DNA from: a virus
IMG/VR virus record: IMGVR_UViG_3300042922_000556
Location: 1 to 38,798 of that record
Strand: one strand, 5' to 3'
DNA: 38,798 nt
In this document: one piece after another, positions 1 through 6,486 of the stretch
How the letters are laid out: each line of letters begins with the position of its first letter
Position numbering within the stretch: position 1 is the first letter of the stretch
Translations under genes and position numbers: made by a program
Notes under the pieces: generated by a model
Told to the model about the DNA's origin: nothing
Databases searched by the model: none
Seen by the model: the letters and a program-made list of their open reading frames with translations, nothing else

Positions 1-184
1 ACTCTGGAGAACAATTAAATATCTCGGCTAGCTTTACAATTGTTTCATGTTTAATATTTTTAATTTCTCCACTTTCATATCTCTGCATAGTGGCTTCCTT
101 GATATCTAACATATCTGCTACTTGTAATAATGTAAGACCCAATGCAAGTCTTCTTTCTTTAATTCTTTCGTTTAATATAGCCAT
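1..184 (-). CDS. CI-type XRE repressor (N-terminal part, cut by window edge)
   Basis: The minus strand reads about 61 codons from ATG at 184 and runs off the left edge. The visible residues form a helix-turn-helix of the XRE/lambda-repressor class (LALGLTLLQVADMLDI followed by a recognition helix with EATMQRYESGEI). A good ribosome site (GAAGGGAGC) lies just upstream. The gene is divergent from the Cro-like gene at 356 with operator repeats between them, which is the usual arrangement of a lysogeny repressor. The C-terminal half is not in the window, so whether it has a LexA-like peptidase or an ImmA-dependent control cannot be seen. Confidence 0.85.
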   Translation of the reverse strand, partial: MAILNERIKERRLALGLTLLQVADMLDIKEATMQRYESGEIKNIKHETIVKLAEIFNCSPE

Positions 185-217
185 AATTAGGCTCCCTTCG
201 TTTAATTTACAATATTT

Positions 218-246
218 ACTATATCATTATCTTACGCAAAATGCAA
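218..246 (-). promoter_or_regulatory. Leftward promoter for the repressor gene
   Basis: On the minus strand TTGCAT (complement of 241-246) and TATAGT (complement of 218-223) are separated by 17 bases, a good sigma-A-like promoter. Operator O1 lies inside the spacer, so the repressor or Cro bound there would block this promoter. Read from sequence only. Confidence 0.6.
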
Positions 247-247
247 T
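231..247. promoter_or_regulatory. Operator O1 of the phage switch
   Basis: Left half CTTAC, seven bases, then a degenerate right half GCAAT. It shares CTTACGCAAA with O2 and sits between the -10 and -35 of the leftward promoter. Confidence 0.6.
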
Positions 248-272
248 ATTTATTTTGTAAAAAATTCAAAAA

Positions 273-289
273 CTTACGCAAAACGTATT
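273..289. promoter_or_regulatory. Operator O2 of the phage switch
   Basis: CTTAC, seven bases, GTATT. It shares CTTACGCAAAA with O1 and overlaps the first bases of the rightward -35 box, so occupancy should affect the rightward promoter. Confidence 0.6.
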
Positions 290-316
290 GACACATACAA
301 AATATGGTGTTAACAT
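288..316 (+). promoter_or_regulatory. Rightward early promoter
   Basis: A perfect TTGACA at 288-293, a 17-base spacer and TAACAT at 311-316. It is flanked by O2 (touching the -35) and O3 (at the expected transcription start). It would drive the Cro-like gene and the early operon. Confidence 0.7.
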
Positions 317-319
317 AAA

Positions 320-336
320 CTTACGTAACAAGTAAG
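320..336. promoter_or_regulatory. Operator O3 of the phage switch
   Basis: Full dyad CTTAC-N7-GTAAG placed over the expected start point of the rightward promoter. Confidence 0.65.
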
Positions 337-355
337 CAAAGAAAGGAGCATAATC

Positions 356-595
356 ATGGCAAGTATATACAAAACAAACGTTATCGAAATCAAAAAAATT
401 ATGATCGAAAAAGGCATCGATACTATAACAGAGCTATCATCAAAGAGCGGAATCAATAGAAATACTCTATCGTTGGTTCTGAGCGGTGATATTCAACCTT
501 CTTCTGAAGTAATGGACAAGCTAGTTTTTACTCTAGATATAAAGCCTGATACAGCAGGGAATATTTTTTTTGGTCCCAACTTACGCAATGAGTAA
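356..595 (+). CDS. Cro-like XRE transcriptional regulator
   Basis: A 79-aa protein that is almost entirely one helix-turn-helix domain (residues about 10-65, with ITELSSKSGINRNTLSLVLS as the HTH core). It is the first gene of the rightward early operon and starts at ATG behind GAAAGGAGC. Size, position and orientation opposite a CI-type repressor suggest a Cro role: binding the CTTAC-N7-GTAAG operators and shutting off the repressor. The last bases of the gene are themselves part of operator O4. The function is inferred from context; an activator role is possible. Confidence 0.75.
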   Translation: MASIYKTNVIEIKKIMIEKGIDTITELSSKSGINRNTLSLVLSGDIQPSSEVMDKLVFTLDIKPDTAGNIFFGPNLRNE

Positions 596-596
596 G
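580..596. promoter_or_regulatory. Operator O4 at the 3' end of the Cro-like gene
   Basis: Dyad CTTAC-N7-GTAAG, extending to seven-base perfect arms (AACTTAC / GTAAGTT, 578-598). It overlaps the stop codon of the Cro-like gene and lies 15 bases before the ATG at 613. It is the most symmetric of the four sites. Confidence 0.6.
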
Positions 597-612
597 TTAT
601 GGAGGTGAATAT

Positions 613-753
613 ATGAAAAAGAAAAGAGAAATTAAAGTAAGGGTTGAGTTTACAGAAGGCTGGGAAGAAAGATTTGCTAGAGCATCTTATGACTTGTATT
701 TACGGTTAGAGAATTCAGATCTGAGGGAAATATTTGAGAATAAAACCGCCTAG
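613..753 (+). CDS. Small hypothetical early protein
   Basis: A 46-residue charged protein (begins MKKKREIKVRVEFTEGWE) with a strong ribosome site GGAGGTGAAT just before the ATG. It sits directly behind O4 in the early operon. No family recognised. The length, ribosome site and tight spacing support a real gene. Its stop codon lies inside the palindrome at 745-758. Confidence 0.6.
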   Translation: MKKKREIKVRVEFTEGWEERFARASYDLYLRLENSDLREIFENKTA

Positions 754-758
754 GCGGT
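745..758. repeat. 14-bp perfect palindrome
   Basis: ACCGCCTAGGCGGT is fully self-complementary and contains the stop codon of the preceding gene. There is no U-tract, so it is not a standard terminator; a protein binding site is possible. Confidence 0.5.
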
Positions 759-777
759 AGAAAGGAGGGACAAGCTT

Positions 778-987
778 ATGAAGAAAGATTATAGCAATGA
801 TGTTGAACTTTGCAGAAGCAATTTGGAGCTTAACGAACTACGTGAATTTCATTCTGTTGATAGTGATGCTCCGCTCGTTACAAAAGTGCTAAACGTTCTA
901 GCAAACGAAGAGCACATGAGTACGAGCAGAGCAGATGCAATACTTACCGATGCTAAAACAATACTTCCGTTTATCAGTACTATTTAA
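778..987 (+). CDS. Hypothetical early phage protein
   Basis: A 69-aa protein with ribosome site GAAAGGAGG ten bases before the ATG. It is predicted mostly helical, and the C-terminal half (residues about 35-69, with MSTSRADAILTDAKTILPF) resembles a short helical bundle. No family recognised. It is convergent with the minus-strand gene at 980-1150 and their ends overlap by eight bases. Confidence 0.65.
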   Translation: MKKDYSNDVELCRSNLELNELREFHSVDSDAPLVTKVLNVLANEEHMSTSRADAILTDAKTILPFISTI

Positions 988-1150
988 GTATTTTCATTGA
1001 TGGGTTCTCTGCAACAAAGGCTTTTTCCGCACGCTGAAGCTCAGCATATATTTCACGATATGCCTTATGCACTTCGGTTGCAGAAAGTGTAGATAGATTA
1101 TTTTTTGCTTTTAATATTTCTAAGGCTAGTGTGTGTAATGTTTCGTTCAC
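980..1150 (-). CDS. Small minus-strand protein inside the early operon
   Basis: A 56-aa ORF starting at GTG (complement of 1148-1150) behind a strong ribosome site AAAGGAGA. The protein is helical and charged (contains TEVHKAYREIYAELQRAEKA) and ends in KILK. It faces against the early operon and has its own plausible promoter (1201-1229) and a dyad (1182-1196) between promoter and gene. No family recognised. Because it is short and uses GTG it is easily missed; codon content and signals support it. Confidence 0.55.
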   Translation of the reverse strand: MNETLHTLALEILKAKNNLSTLSATEVHKAYREIYAELQRAEKAFVAENPSMKILK

Positions 1151-1181
1151 CTGTGTTTTCTCCTTTCATATGTATTTCAGC

Positions 1182-1196
1182 GTATCGTTCTGATAC
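1182..1196. promoter_or_regulatory. Dyad, candidate operator for the minus-strand gene
   Basis: GTATC-N5-GATAC lies immediately downstream of the minus-strand -10 box, where a transcription start would be. It differs from the CTTAC-N7-GTAAG operators, so another regulator would be involved. Confidence 0.4.
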
Positions 1197-1200
1197 CTAC

Positions 1201-1229
1201 ATTATAGGAGTAATTTGGAAAATTTACAA
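1201..1229 (-). promoter_or_regulatory. Minus-strand promoter
   Basis: Complement of 1224-1229 is TTGTAA and complement of 1201-1206 is TATAAT, with a 17-base spacer. It points at the GTG-started gene at 980-1150. Confidence 0.5.
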
Positions 1230-1244
1230 GAAAGAAGGCGATTA

Positions 1245-1421
1245 ATGATGAAGGAAAAATTCGAACAAATGCTGCTGGAGAGTGTCGAAGGAATCGCTCT
1301 CACAGAAAGCGAAACCAAAATCCTTAAATGGCTAGCTGGATGGGATGGATTCGCAGTCGAGAATGTTTGTAGCATTATTAAAAAATGCAGGGAGGCGCAG
1401 AATGAAACGGAAGATACTTGA
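1245..1421 (+). CDS. Hypothetical early phage protein
   Basis: About 58 aa from ATG 1245 (ribosome-like AAGAAGGCG upstream). An alternative TTG start at 1215 behind AGGAG would give 68 aa but would overlap the minus-strand promoter. The body (ESETKILKWLAGWDGFAVEN then a Cys-containing helix) has the look of conserved small clostridial phage proteins. Its 3' end overlaps the next gene by 20 bases, which suggests translational coupling. Function unknown. Confidence 0.6.
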   Translation: MMKEKFEQMLLESVEGIALTESETKILKWLAGWDGFAVENVCSIIKKCREAQNETEDT

Positions 1422-1602
1422 GCTGATAGCATTCCTGTTATTTATGAGCGGTATCGCCGCCATATGCTTCCTGATCGGTGCTAGGACGGGTAAAGTTATC
1501 AACCCGGTATCGTTCTTGATCTGGATGGGAATCACAGGATTTGTTATGTGGCTTGATGCGTTGTGGATTAGCAGAAATTTTGTGGAGGGAGAGTGGACAT
1601 GA
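1402..1602 (+). CDS. Small membrane protein
   Basis: A 66-aa protein from ATG 1402, preceded by GGAGG at 1391. Two hydrophobic segments (residues about 5-24, and about 32-50 with INPVSFLIWMGITGFVMW) predict two membrane spans linked by a short basic loop. An upstream in-frame ATG at 1345 lies inside the previous gene and lacks a ribosome site. Small membrane proteins of this kind occur in phage early operons; superinfection exclusion is one possibility, with no direct evidence here. Confidence 0.6.
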   Translation: MKRKILELIAFLLFMSGIAAICFLIGARTGKVINPVSFLIWMGITGFVMWLDALWISRNFVEGEWT

Positions 1603-1763
1603 AAGCTCGCTGTACATACTGCAGATGTCACTGGGGTATCAGCATCCTGCAGGAGATCCCTAAATCGGGATATGAGTGTCCCTGGTGTGCAAGTAAAAGA
1701 AAACGAGCTCGCCGAAACCGCGAATTTCGAACGAGCTCAAAACAAAATTATCTAAGTGCATAA
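1599..1763 (+). CDS. Small zinc-ribbon protein
   Basis: A 54-aa protein with two CxxC knuckles (CTYC near residue 5 and CPWC near residue 31) followed by a very basic tail (KRKRARRNREFR). The ATG overlaps the previous TGA (ATGA), so translation is probably coupled. A zinc ribbon plus a basic tail suggests nucleic acid binding. Function otherwise unknown; it is too short for most gene callers. Confidence 0.6.
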   Translation: MKARCTYCRCHWGISILQEIPKSGYECPWCASKRKRARRNREFRTSSKQNYLSA

Positions 1764-1789
1764 TAGCACAGAAATTGGAGGATTTCAAT

Positions 1790-2173
1790 ATGGCAAAAGG
1801 TATTGTTAGAAAGATTGATGAACTCGGGAGAATCACACTTCCGATCGAGATAAGACGCAGATTTGAATTAAAAGATAGCGATAGAGTTGGATTACAGCTT
1901 GATGGACAAGTTATCCGTATCAGTAAACATATTACCGGCATGAGTAGACCATTGGACAGCCTCGGCAGGATTGCTTTACCTATTGAGTATCGCAGAGCAC
2001 TTGGACTTGGAGAGCGGCATATGCTTGATATGTACATAGATGATGGTGATATTTGCATCGGTAAGGATGGTTGTGAGTGGTGTGGCAGTGGAGAGGATTT
2101 GATGGATATTAACGGGCATTGTCTCTGCCGCAAATGCGCTTATTCCGTGGTTGATACAGTGATGGAGGTATAA
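1790..2173 (+). CDS. Tandem AbrB/SpoVT-type regulator with C-terminal zinc knuckle
   Basis: A 127-aa protein with two consecutive swapped-hairpin AbrB motifs: residues 10-25 (DELGRITLPIEIRRRF) and 56-71 (DSLGRIALPIEYRRAL). A Cys cluster follows (C95, C98, C111, C113, C116) that could bind zinc. AbrB-type domains are DNA-binding transition regulators and normally dimerise; two in one chain could form an intramolecular dimer. The start at 1790 was chosen because GGAGG at 1775 is correctly spaced. Target genes unknown; early transcription control is likely. Confidence 0.75.
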   Translation: MAKGIVRKIDELGRITLPIEIRRRFELKDSDRVGLQLDGQVIRISKHITGMSRPLDSLGRIALPIEYRRALGLGERHMLDMYIDDGDICIGKDGCEWCGSGEDLMDINGHCLCRKCAYSVVDTVMEV

Positions 2174-2177
2174 GCCT

Positions 2178-2324
2178 ATGAAGCGAGATTATTGGACTTG
2201 TCCGTTATGTAAAAGCAATAACGATTTCGGAGAGCCATGTGATTGTAATCAAGATATTGAGGAGGAAACTAGTAATGAGAATGCTACTGAAAAAGATACA
2301 CATCCAGAACTTCAAAGGGTGTAA
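2178..2324 (+). CDS. Small Cys-rich protein
   Basis: A 48-aa ORF with CPLC near residue 8 and CDC near residue 22, then an acidic tail (CNQDIEEETSNENATEKD). It overlaps the start of the next gene by 50 bases in another frame. The Cys pairs resemble a minimal zinc ribbon. No clear ribosome site of its own, so it may be coupled to the upstream gene. Could be a marginal ORF. Confidence 0.45.
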   Translation: MKRDYWTCPLCKSNNDFGEPCDCNQDIEEETSNENATEKDTHPELQRV

Positions 2325-4212
2325 GGATAGAGTAATTGATTTTGGGATTAAAACAGCTATTAAGGGAATCAACGGTTCCGGTAAAACAACTATAGCCGAT
2401 GCGGTAATGTGGGTCATGTTCGGAAAGGATAGCTCCGGAGCTTCTTCCTTTGATATTCGTCCTAAGGATGCATTGGGTACCGACATTGATTTCGTTGAAA
2501 TCCAAGTAGAAACGGTTTGGGATATTGACGGGAAAGAAGTCACGATTGTTAAAACTCAGAAACAGGATTGGGTTAAGAAGAGGGGTTCCGAGGAGCAGAC
2601 CTTCCAGGGCAATACGAATTCGTATGAGGTTAACACAATCCCGAAAGCTGAGAAGGAGTTCAAGGCATGCATAGAGGAGTTGGTTCCTGAAGAAGTTTTC
2701 AAGTTCGTATCGAATACGAATGCATTCATGGCTCAGAAGTCCGCTGACCGTCGTAAGGCACTGTTTAAACTTGTATCTGATATTACCGATGCTGATGTGT
2801 TGGCTACTGATCCTAAATTCAACAGCTTAGCAGACCAGATGGCTCAGTTTACAGCAGAGGAGATTCTCAGTAGGGATAAAAAGGCTCTGTCTGAGAATAA
2901 GAAAAAGCTCGAAGAGATTCCGGCCAGAATAGATGAAGTGAGCAAAACCATTATTGAGGTTGATTATTCTGACAATGAGAAGAAACTACAGGAGCTCCGC
3001 GAGCAACTTGCCTCTACAGAGAATGGATCTTCGGATGCTTCGATTTACGATCAGGTAAACCAACTTAAGGCTGAAATTTCTCGGTATAAAGGTGAATTGC
3101 AGGAGATAGAGCGTGATGCCAATACAAAAGTTGCCGGTGATAGACGAGCTGTTCAATACAAGATTATTGATACAGATCAGTCACTTACAATCCATGCTAA
3201 CAGGATACCGACCTATGAACGTCAGGTTGAGAGCCTTAAGAGAAATATCGCTAATAGTGATGATAGCCTGGAGAAACTCGGCAACGATTACAAAACAGAG
3301 AAGGCTCGCGAGATGGCAGAAGGTTCTAATTTTTGCCCAGTATGCCATCAAGAGTATCCAGCTGACATGCATGAGAATATGGAGGCCGCCTTTGCTTCCG
3401 AAAAGGAGAAGAAGCTCCTTGAAATCAATATGGCTGGCAAGAGTATATCTAATGCTGTTAAGTCATTTAAAGCTGAACTGACCGATTACGAGAAAAAGCT
3501 CGAGGATGAAAAATTTGAGATCGAACGCTTGAAAGTTGAAAAGGAAAAGCTACAGAAAGAGCTTGAGGTACTTCCTTCCTCTGTAGACCTGCCAAACAAT
3601 GCGATTTATCAGGCAGCGCAAAATTCTTTGATTAATGCGGAAGGCAATCTACAGATAGCCTTAGATATGACCAAGGATGCGGATGCTCAAAAGCAAGCTA
3701 TTGCTGAGTATAAGAGAACCATTCAATCCGAGATCGATACTGTCAATCGGATTCTTTCCGGAAAGCAAACTGTTGCTAATGCGAAGCTTCGTGTTGAGAA
3801 GCTAAAGGAAGAACAAAGGAGACTTTCACAGGACATTGCTTCTACCGAGCGTGAGATTTACTTACTCGAGGAATTCAACAAAGCTAAGGTTAACCTGTTA
3901 TCAGATAAGATTAACGCTCATTTCAAGGTAGTCAAGTGGAAACTTTTCGAGCGTCAGATTAATGGTGGCTATAATCCGATTTGTGAGCCTCTGGTAAATG
4001 GACAAGCATACAGCAGCGCACTTAATTCTGGGCATAAGATACTTGCTGAGCTGGATATCATTCAGGCATTACAAAGAATTTATGATGTGTCGGTACCGGT
4101 ATTCCTTGATAACTCTGAGAGAATTAATGATTTCAACGTACCGGCTATGGATTGTCAGCTGATAACCTTGTCAGTTACTGAGGATCAGTTTTTGAAAGTT
4201 GAGGTAGCTTAA
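2275..4212 (+). CDS. SbcC/Rad50-like AAA ATPase
   Basis: A 645-aa protein. Walker A GINGSGKTT lies at residues 31-39. Long charged coiled-coil segments (about 170-340 and 385-545) flank a zinc-hook-like CPVC at residues 354-357. A Walker-B-like FLDNSE lies at about 610-615, in the SMC/Rad50 order. Such ATPases work with a nuclease to process DNA ends. The start at 2275 (not 2239) is supported by GGAGG at 2261. It overlaps the next gene by one base and is followed by RecT and an MBL-fold protein, so a role in phage recombination or DNA-end resection is likely. No Mre11/SbcD or YqaJ nuclease is adjacent. Confidence 0.8.
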   Translation: MRMLLKKIHIQNFKGCKDRVIDFGIKTAIKGINGSGKTTIADAVMWVMFGKDSSGASSFDIRPKDALGTDIDFVEIQVETVWDIDGKEVTIVKTQKQDWVKKRGSEEQTFQGNTNSYEVNTIPKAEKEFKACIEELVPEEVFKFVSNTNAFMAQKSADRRKALFKLVSDITDADVLATDPKFNSLADQMAQFTAEEILSRDKKALSENKKKLEEIPARIDEVSKTIIEVDYSDNEKKLQELREQLASTENGSSDASIYDQVNQLKAEISRYKGELQEIERDANTKVAGDRRAVQYKIIDTDQSLTIHANRIPTYERQVESLKRNIANSDDSLEKLGNDYKTEKAREMAEGSNFCPVCHQEYPADMHENMEAAFASEKEKKLLEINMAGKSISNAVKSFKAELTDYEKKLEDEKFEIERLKVEKEKLQKELEVLPSSVDLPNNAIYQAAQNSLINAEGNLQIALDMTKDADAQKQAIAEYKRTIQSEIDTVNRILSGKQTVANAKLRVEKLKEEQRRLSQDIASTEREIYLLEEFNKAKVNLLSDKINAHFKVVKWKLFERQINGGYNPICEPLVNGQAYSSALNSGHKILAELDIIQALQRIYDVSVPVFLDNSERINDFNVPAMDCQLITLSVTEDQFLKVEVA

Positions 4213-4475
4213 TGAATATTATCAAGGTCGTATTTATTAATAATGGAATTGCCACAGGAAGGCATTACACATACTTTTCAAAGGAAAAAGTGGAAGTGGG
4301 CGATACGGTACAGATCAATTCTTCATCAAGAGGTCTAGTAGCAGAGGTTGATGTTCCAGAGGAAGAAATTAAGAACTATAAGGATAAGGTGAAGTTCATC
4401 TACGGAAAGGTTTCTGATAAGCAGGAGAATTCTCAGGAGGAAACACCTATTGAAGAAAACGGAGGCATTGAATAA
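4212..4475 (+). CDS. Hypothetical protein with PriA-N-terminal-like beta fold
   Basis: An 87-aa protein. Residues about 1-60 (KVEVGDTVQINSSSRGLVAE and a following FIYGKV) recall the small beta barrel found at the PriA N-terminus (3' DNA-binding domain). The last 25 residues are acidic and disordered. It overlaps both neighbours by one base, locked between the ATPase and RecT, so it is probably part of the recombination module. The PriA resemblance is an impression from the pattern, not a confirmed match. Confidence 0.55.
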   Translation: MNIIKVVFINNGIATGRHYTYFSKEKVEVGDTVQINSSSRGLVAEVDVPEEEIKNYKDKVKFIYGKVSDKQENSQEETPIEENGGIE

Positions 4476-5437
4476 TGACAGAACAAACTGCAGTAGTAAA
4501 AATCGGTATAACTCAGCCAGGTGTTGAGTATGTAACAAATCAGTTGGTTAATGAGGAGAAGAAGGGTCTTAAATTTCCTGTCAATTACAGCCTGACAAAT
4601 GCAATGAATTCAGCGTATCTGATGTTGAAAGAAGCAGAAACAAAAGATGGACAACCTTTATTATCTGTATGCACCCAAGATAGTGTTGTTCTTTCATTAA
4701 CACAGATGGCAACACAGGGACTAAATCCGGTTAAAAAGCAATGTTATTTTGTAGCCTATGGCAATAAATGCAAGTTGGTTCCTTCGTACTTTGGTACCTT
4801 AGCAATCTTAAACAGGGTAACAAGCCTCAAAAGACAGCCTATTGCAAATGTAGTTAGGCAGGGCGATGTATTTGAATATGGATACAATGAGGATATGGAG
4901 CAGGTGATTTATAAGCATGAGACCAAGATAGATAATCTTGACAGCCCTATATTAGCAGCTTATGCGATTATCGTTACTGATAAGGAAAAGGTTATTGAGA
5001 TTATGAGCCGTCAACAGCTTGAAAACGCATGGTCGCAGGGGCAGTCATGGAAGGCAGCCAAGAAAGGTAATTATGAATCTGCAACCCATGCTAAGTTTTC
5101 GGAGGAAATGGCAAAAAAGACAGTTCTTAATCGTGCAAGCAAGAGACTTATCAATGCCACGGACGATAGTTCTGTTATGGGAGATCAATTAATAGAGGCA
5201 TTTAACGATACTAGCGATAATGACTCAGAGGACCAGGTGCAAGCTAATGTTCAGTATCAAATTACAACTAATGCTAATACCGAAGAATTTGTTGTTCCGA
5301 ATGACGATCCAGTTGAAAAGGTACAGGGCGAGGTGGTTGATACTCCTAAAAAGCCGGAAACCGATAAAAAGGATAAACAGACCAAACCTTCAGTAAGCGC
5401 ACCAGATAAACCGGACTGGATGCCTCAGGAGGGATAG
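4475..5437 (+). CDS. recT: RecT-family single-strand annealing protein
   Basis: A 320-aa protein with recognisable RecT core features: an N-terminal helical part, the SVVLSLTQMATQGLNPVKKQ segment, CYFVAYGNKCKLVPSYFG, and later WSQGQSWK and FSEEMAKKTVLNRASKRL. Residues about 235-320 form an acidic linker and a tail ending DWMPQEG, which probably binds partners such as SSB. RecT anneals single strands for phage recombination and replication restart. The start overlaps the preceding stop by one base. A partner exonuclease would normally be encoded beside it; here an ATPase and an MBL-fold protein are the neighbours. Confidence 0.92.
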   Translation: MTEQTAVVKIGITQPGVEYVTNQLVNEEKKGLKFPVNYSLTNAMNSAYLMLKEAETKDGQPLLSVCTQDSVVLSLTQMATQGLNPVKKQCYFVAYGNKCKLVPSYFGTLAILNRVTSLKRQPIANVVRQGDVFEYGYNEDMEQVIYKHETKIDNLDSPILAAYAIIVTDKEKVIEIMSRQQLENAWSQGQSWKAAKKGNYESATHAKFSEEMAKKTVLNRASKRLINATDDSSVMGDQLIEAFNDTSDNDSEDQVQANVQYQITTNANTEEFVVPNDDPVEKVQGEVVDTPKKPETDKKDKQTKPSVSAPDKPDWMPQEG

Positions 5438-5438
5438 G

Positions 5439-6191
5439 ATGAAGCTTAGATGTTTAGGTAGTAATTCGTTAGGAAATTGCTACCTTCTGGAAAGTGAAAC
5501 AGAATGTCTGGTATTAGAGGCCGGGATTCCATTCATATCAGTTAAAAAGGCTTTAAATTTCAACATTTCAAAGATTGTTGGAATTCTCATAACACATGAA
5601 CACGGGGATCATGCGAAGTATGTGAAGGATTATGTTAATGCAGGGATTGAGGCCCGTATGTCACTTGGTACCGCAGAAAACATTGATGCAGATCATCTAA
5701 CCATTACTCTTATTCGAGAAGGTGAATGGCGTCGAATAGGAGGATATGTAGTAACACCCTTTCCAGTAGTTCATGATGCGGCGGAGCCAATGGGATTTAT
5801 CATTCGGCATCAGGATATAGGTACCCTTCTATTTGCGACTGATACTGAATACATAAAGCAGAATTTCGCCAAGCTGAAAGCCAACCATATCTTGATCGAA
5901 TGCAACTACTCCCAAAAGATAATTGACGGACGTATGCACCAGGGTGAAACGGTAAAGGGTCTTCGGGATAGAATTATTCAGTCCCATATGGAGTTAGAAA
6001 CGTGTAAAAGCTTCATTGAGGTAAATAAGACTTCGAGCCTTGATAATGTGGTCTTGCTTCATTTGAGCGATGGTAATTCGAATGAGAAGATCTTCAGAGA
6101 AGAGATACAAGCCATTATCGGTCCAAGAGTAAAGGTTGTAGTGGCAGACAAGGGAGTAACTGTTGATTTAGATATTATGCCATTTTGTTAG
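5439..6191 (+). CDS. MBL-fold metallohydrolase (YycJ-like)
   Basis: A 250-aa protein with the metallo-beta-lactamase signature HEHGDH at residues 53-58, later metal ligands (VVHDAAEPMGF near 110 and FATDTEY near 130) and a final HLSDGNSNEKIF region. YycJ/WalJ-type proteins of this fold are nucleases. Its place directly behind recT (two-base gap) suggests it degrades DNA ends for RecT, perhaps with the SbcC-like ATPase. An AGGAGG site precedes ATG 5439. Phosphodiesterase activity on another substrate is possible. Confidence 0.85.
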   Translation: MKLRCLGSNSLGNCYLLESETECLVLEAGIPFISVKKALNFNISKIVGILITHEHGDHAKYVKDYVNAGIEARMSLGTAENIDADHLTITLIREGEWRRIGGYVVTPFPVVHDAAEPMGFIIRHQDIGTLLFATDTEYIKQNFAKLKANHILIECNYSQKIIDGRMHQGETVKGLRDRIIQSHMELETCKSFIEVNKTSSLDNVVLLHLSDGNSNEKIFREEIQAIIGPRVKVVVADKGVTVDLDIMPFC

Positions 6192-6199
6192 GAGGAACA

Positions 6200-6376
6200 A
6201 TGACAAAACAATTTTGCGATGTATGTCGTAAAGAGATTTACGGCAATAACAAATTTCCAGTAAATATCAATCATTCTAAACCACAGGAATATGATGTTTG
6301 CGGAACTTGCCAGACTGAATTTGAAAAACAGAGAAGAGAGGCTGATATAGCCACTTTTGAGAGATTAAAAAAATAA
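6200..6376 (+). CDS. Small zinc-ribbon protein
   Basis: 58 aa from ATG 6200 (AGGAGG at 6191; an upstream ATG at 6185 is inside the previous gene). CDVC near residue 6 and CGTC near residue 38 form a two-knuckle zinc ribbon, followed by a helical charged tail (FEKQRREADIATFERLKK). It belongs to the recombination operon by spacing. Function unknown. Confidence 0.65.
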   Translation: MTKQFCDVCRKEIYGNNKFPVNINHSKPQEYDVCGTCQTEFEKQRREADIATFERLKK

Positions 6377-6486
6377 GCAGCTCCGGAGTATAACATATCA
6401 CAATGCAATCACTCCGACAAAAACATAGACATTCTTATCTGATCCGGGGTAGTTCATCGCTGCTCCGGAGAAAGGAGTAATACATA
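6377..6486. other. Gap with two CTCCGGAG palindromes
   Basis: The 110-base gap carries two copies of the 8-bp palindrome CTCCGGAG (6381-6388 and 6463-6470), both in the longer context GCTCCGGAGW. The second precedes the AAAGGAG ribosome site of the next gene. No gene or clear promoter is visible. Confidence 0.4.

Noticed and set aside
1660-2133. Minus-strand ORF of 157 codons opposite the AbrB-like gene
   Set aside because: The plus-strand AbrB gene has clear motifs and a ribosome site; the reverse frame has neither.
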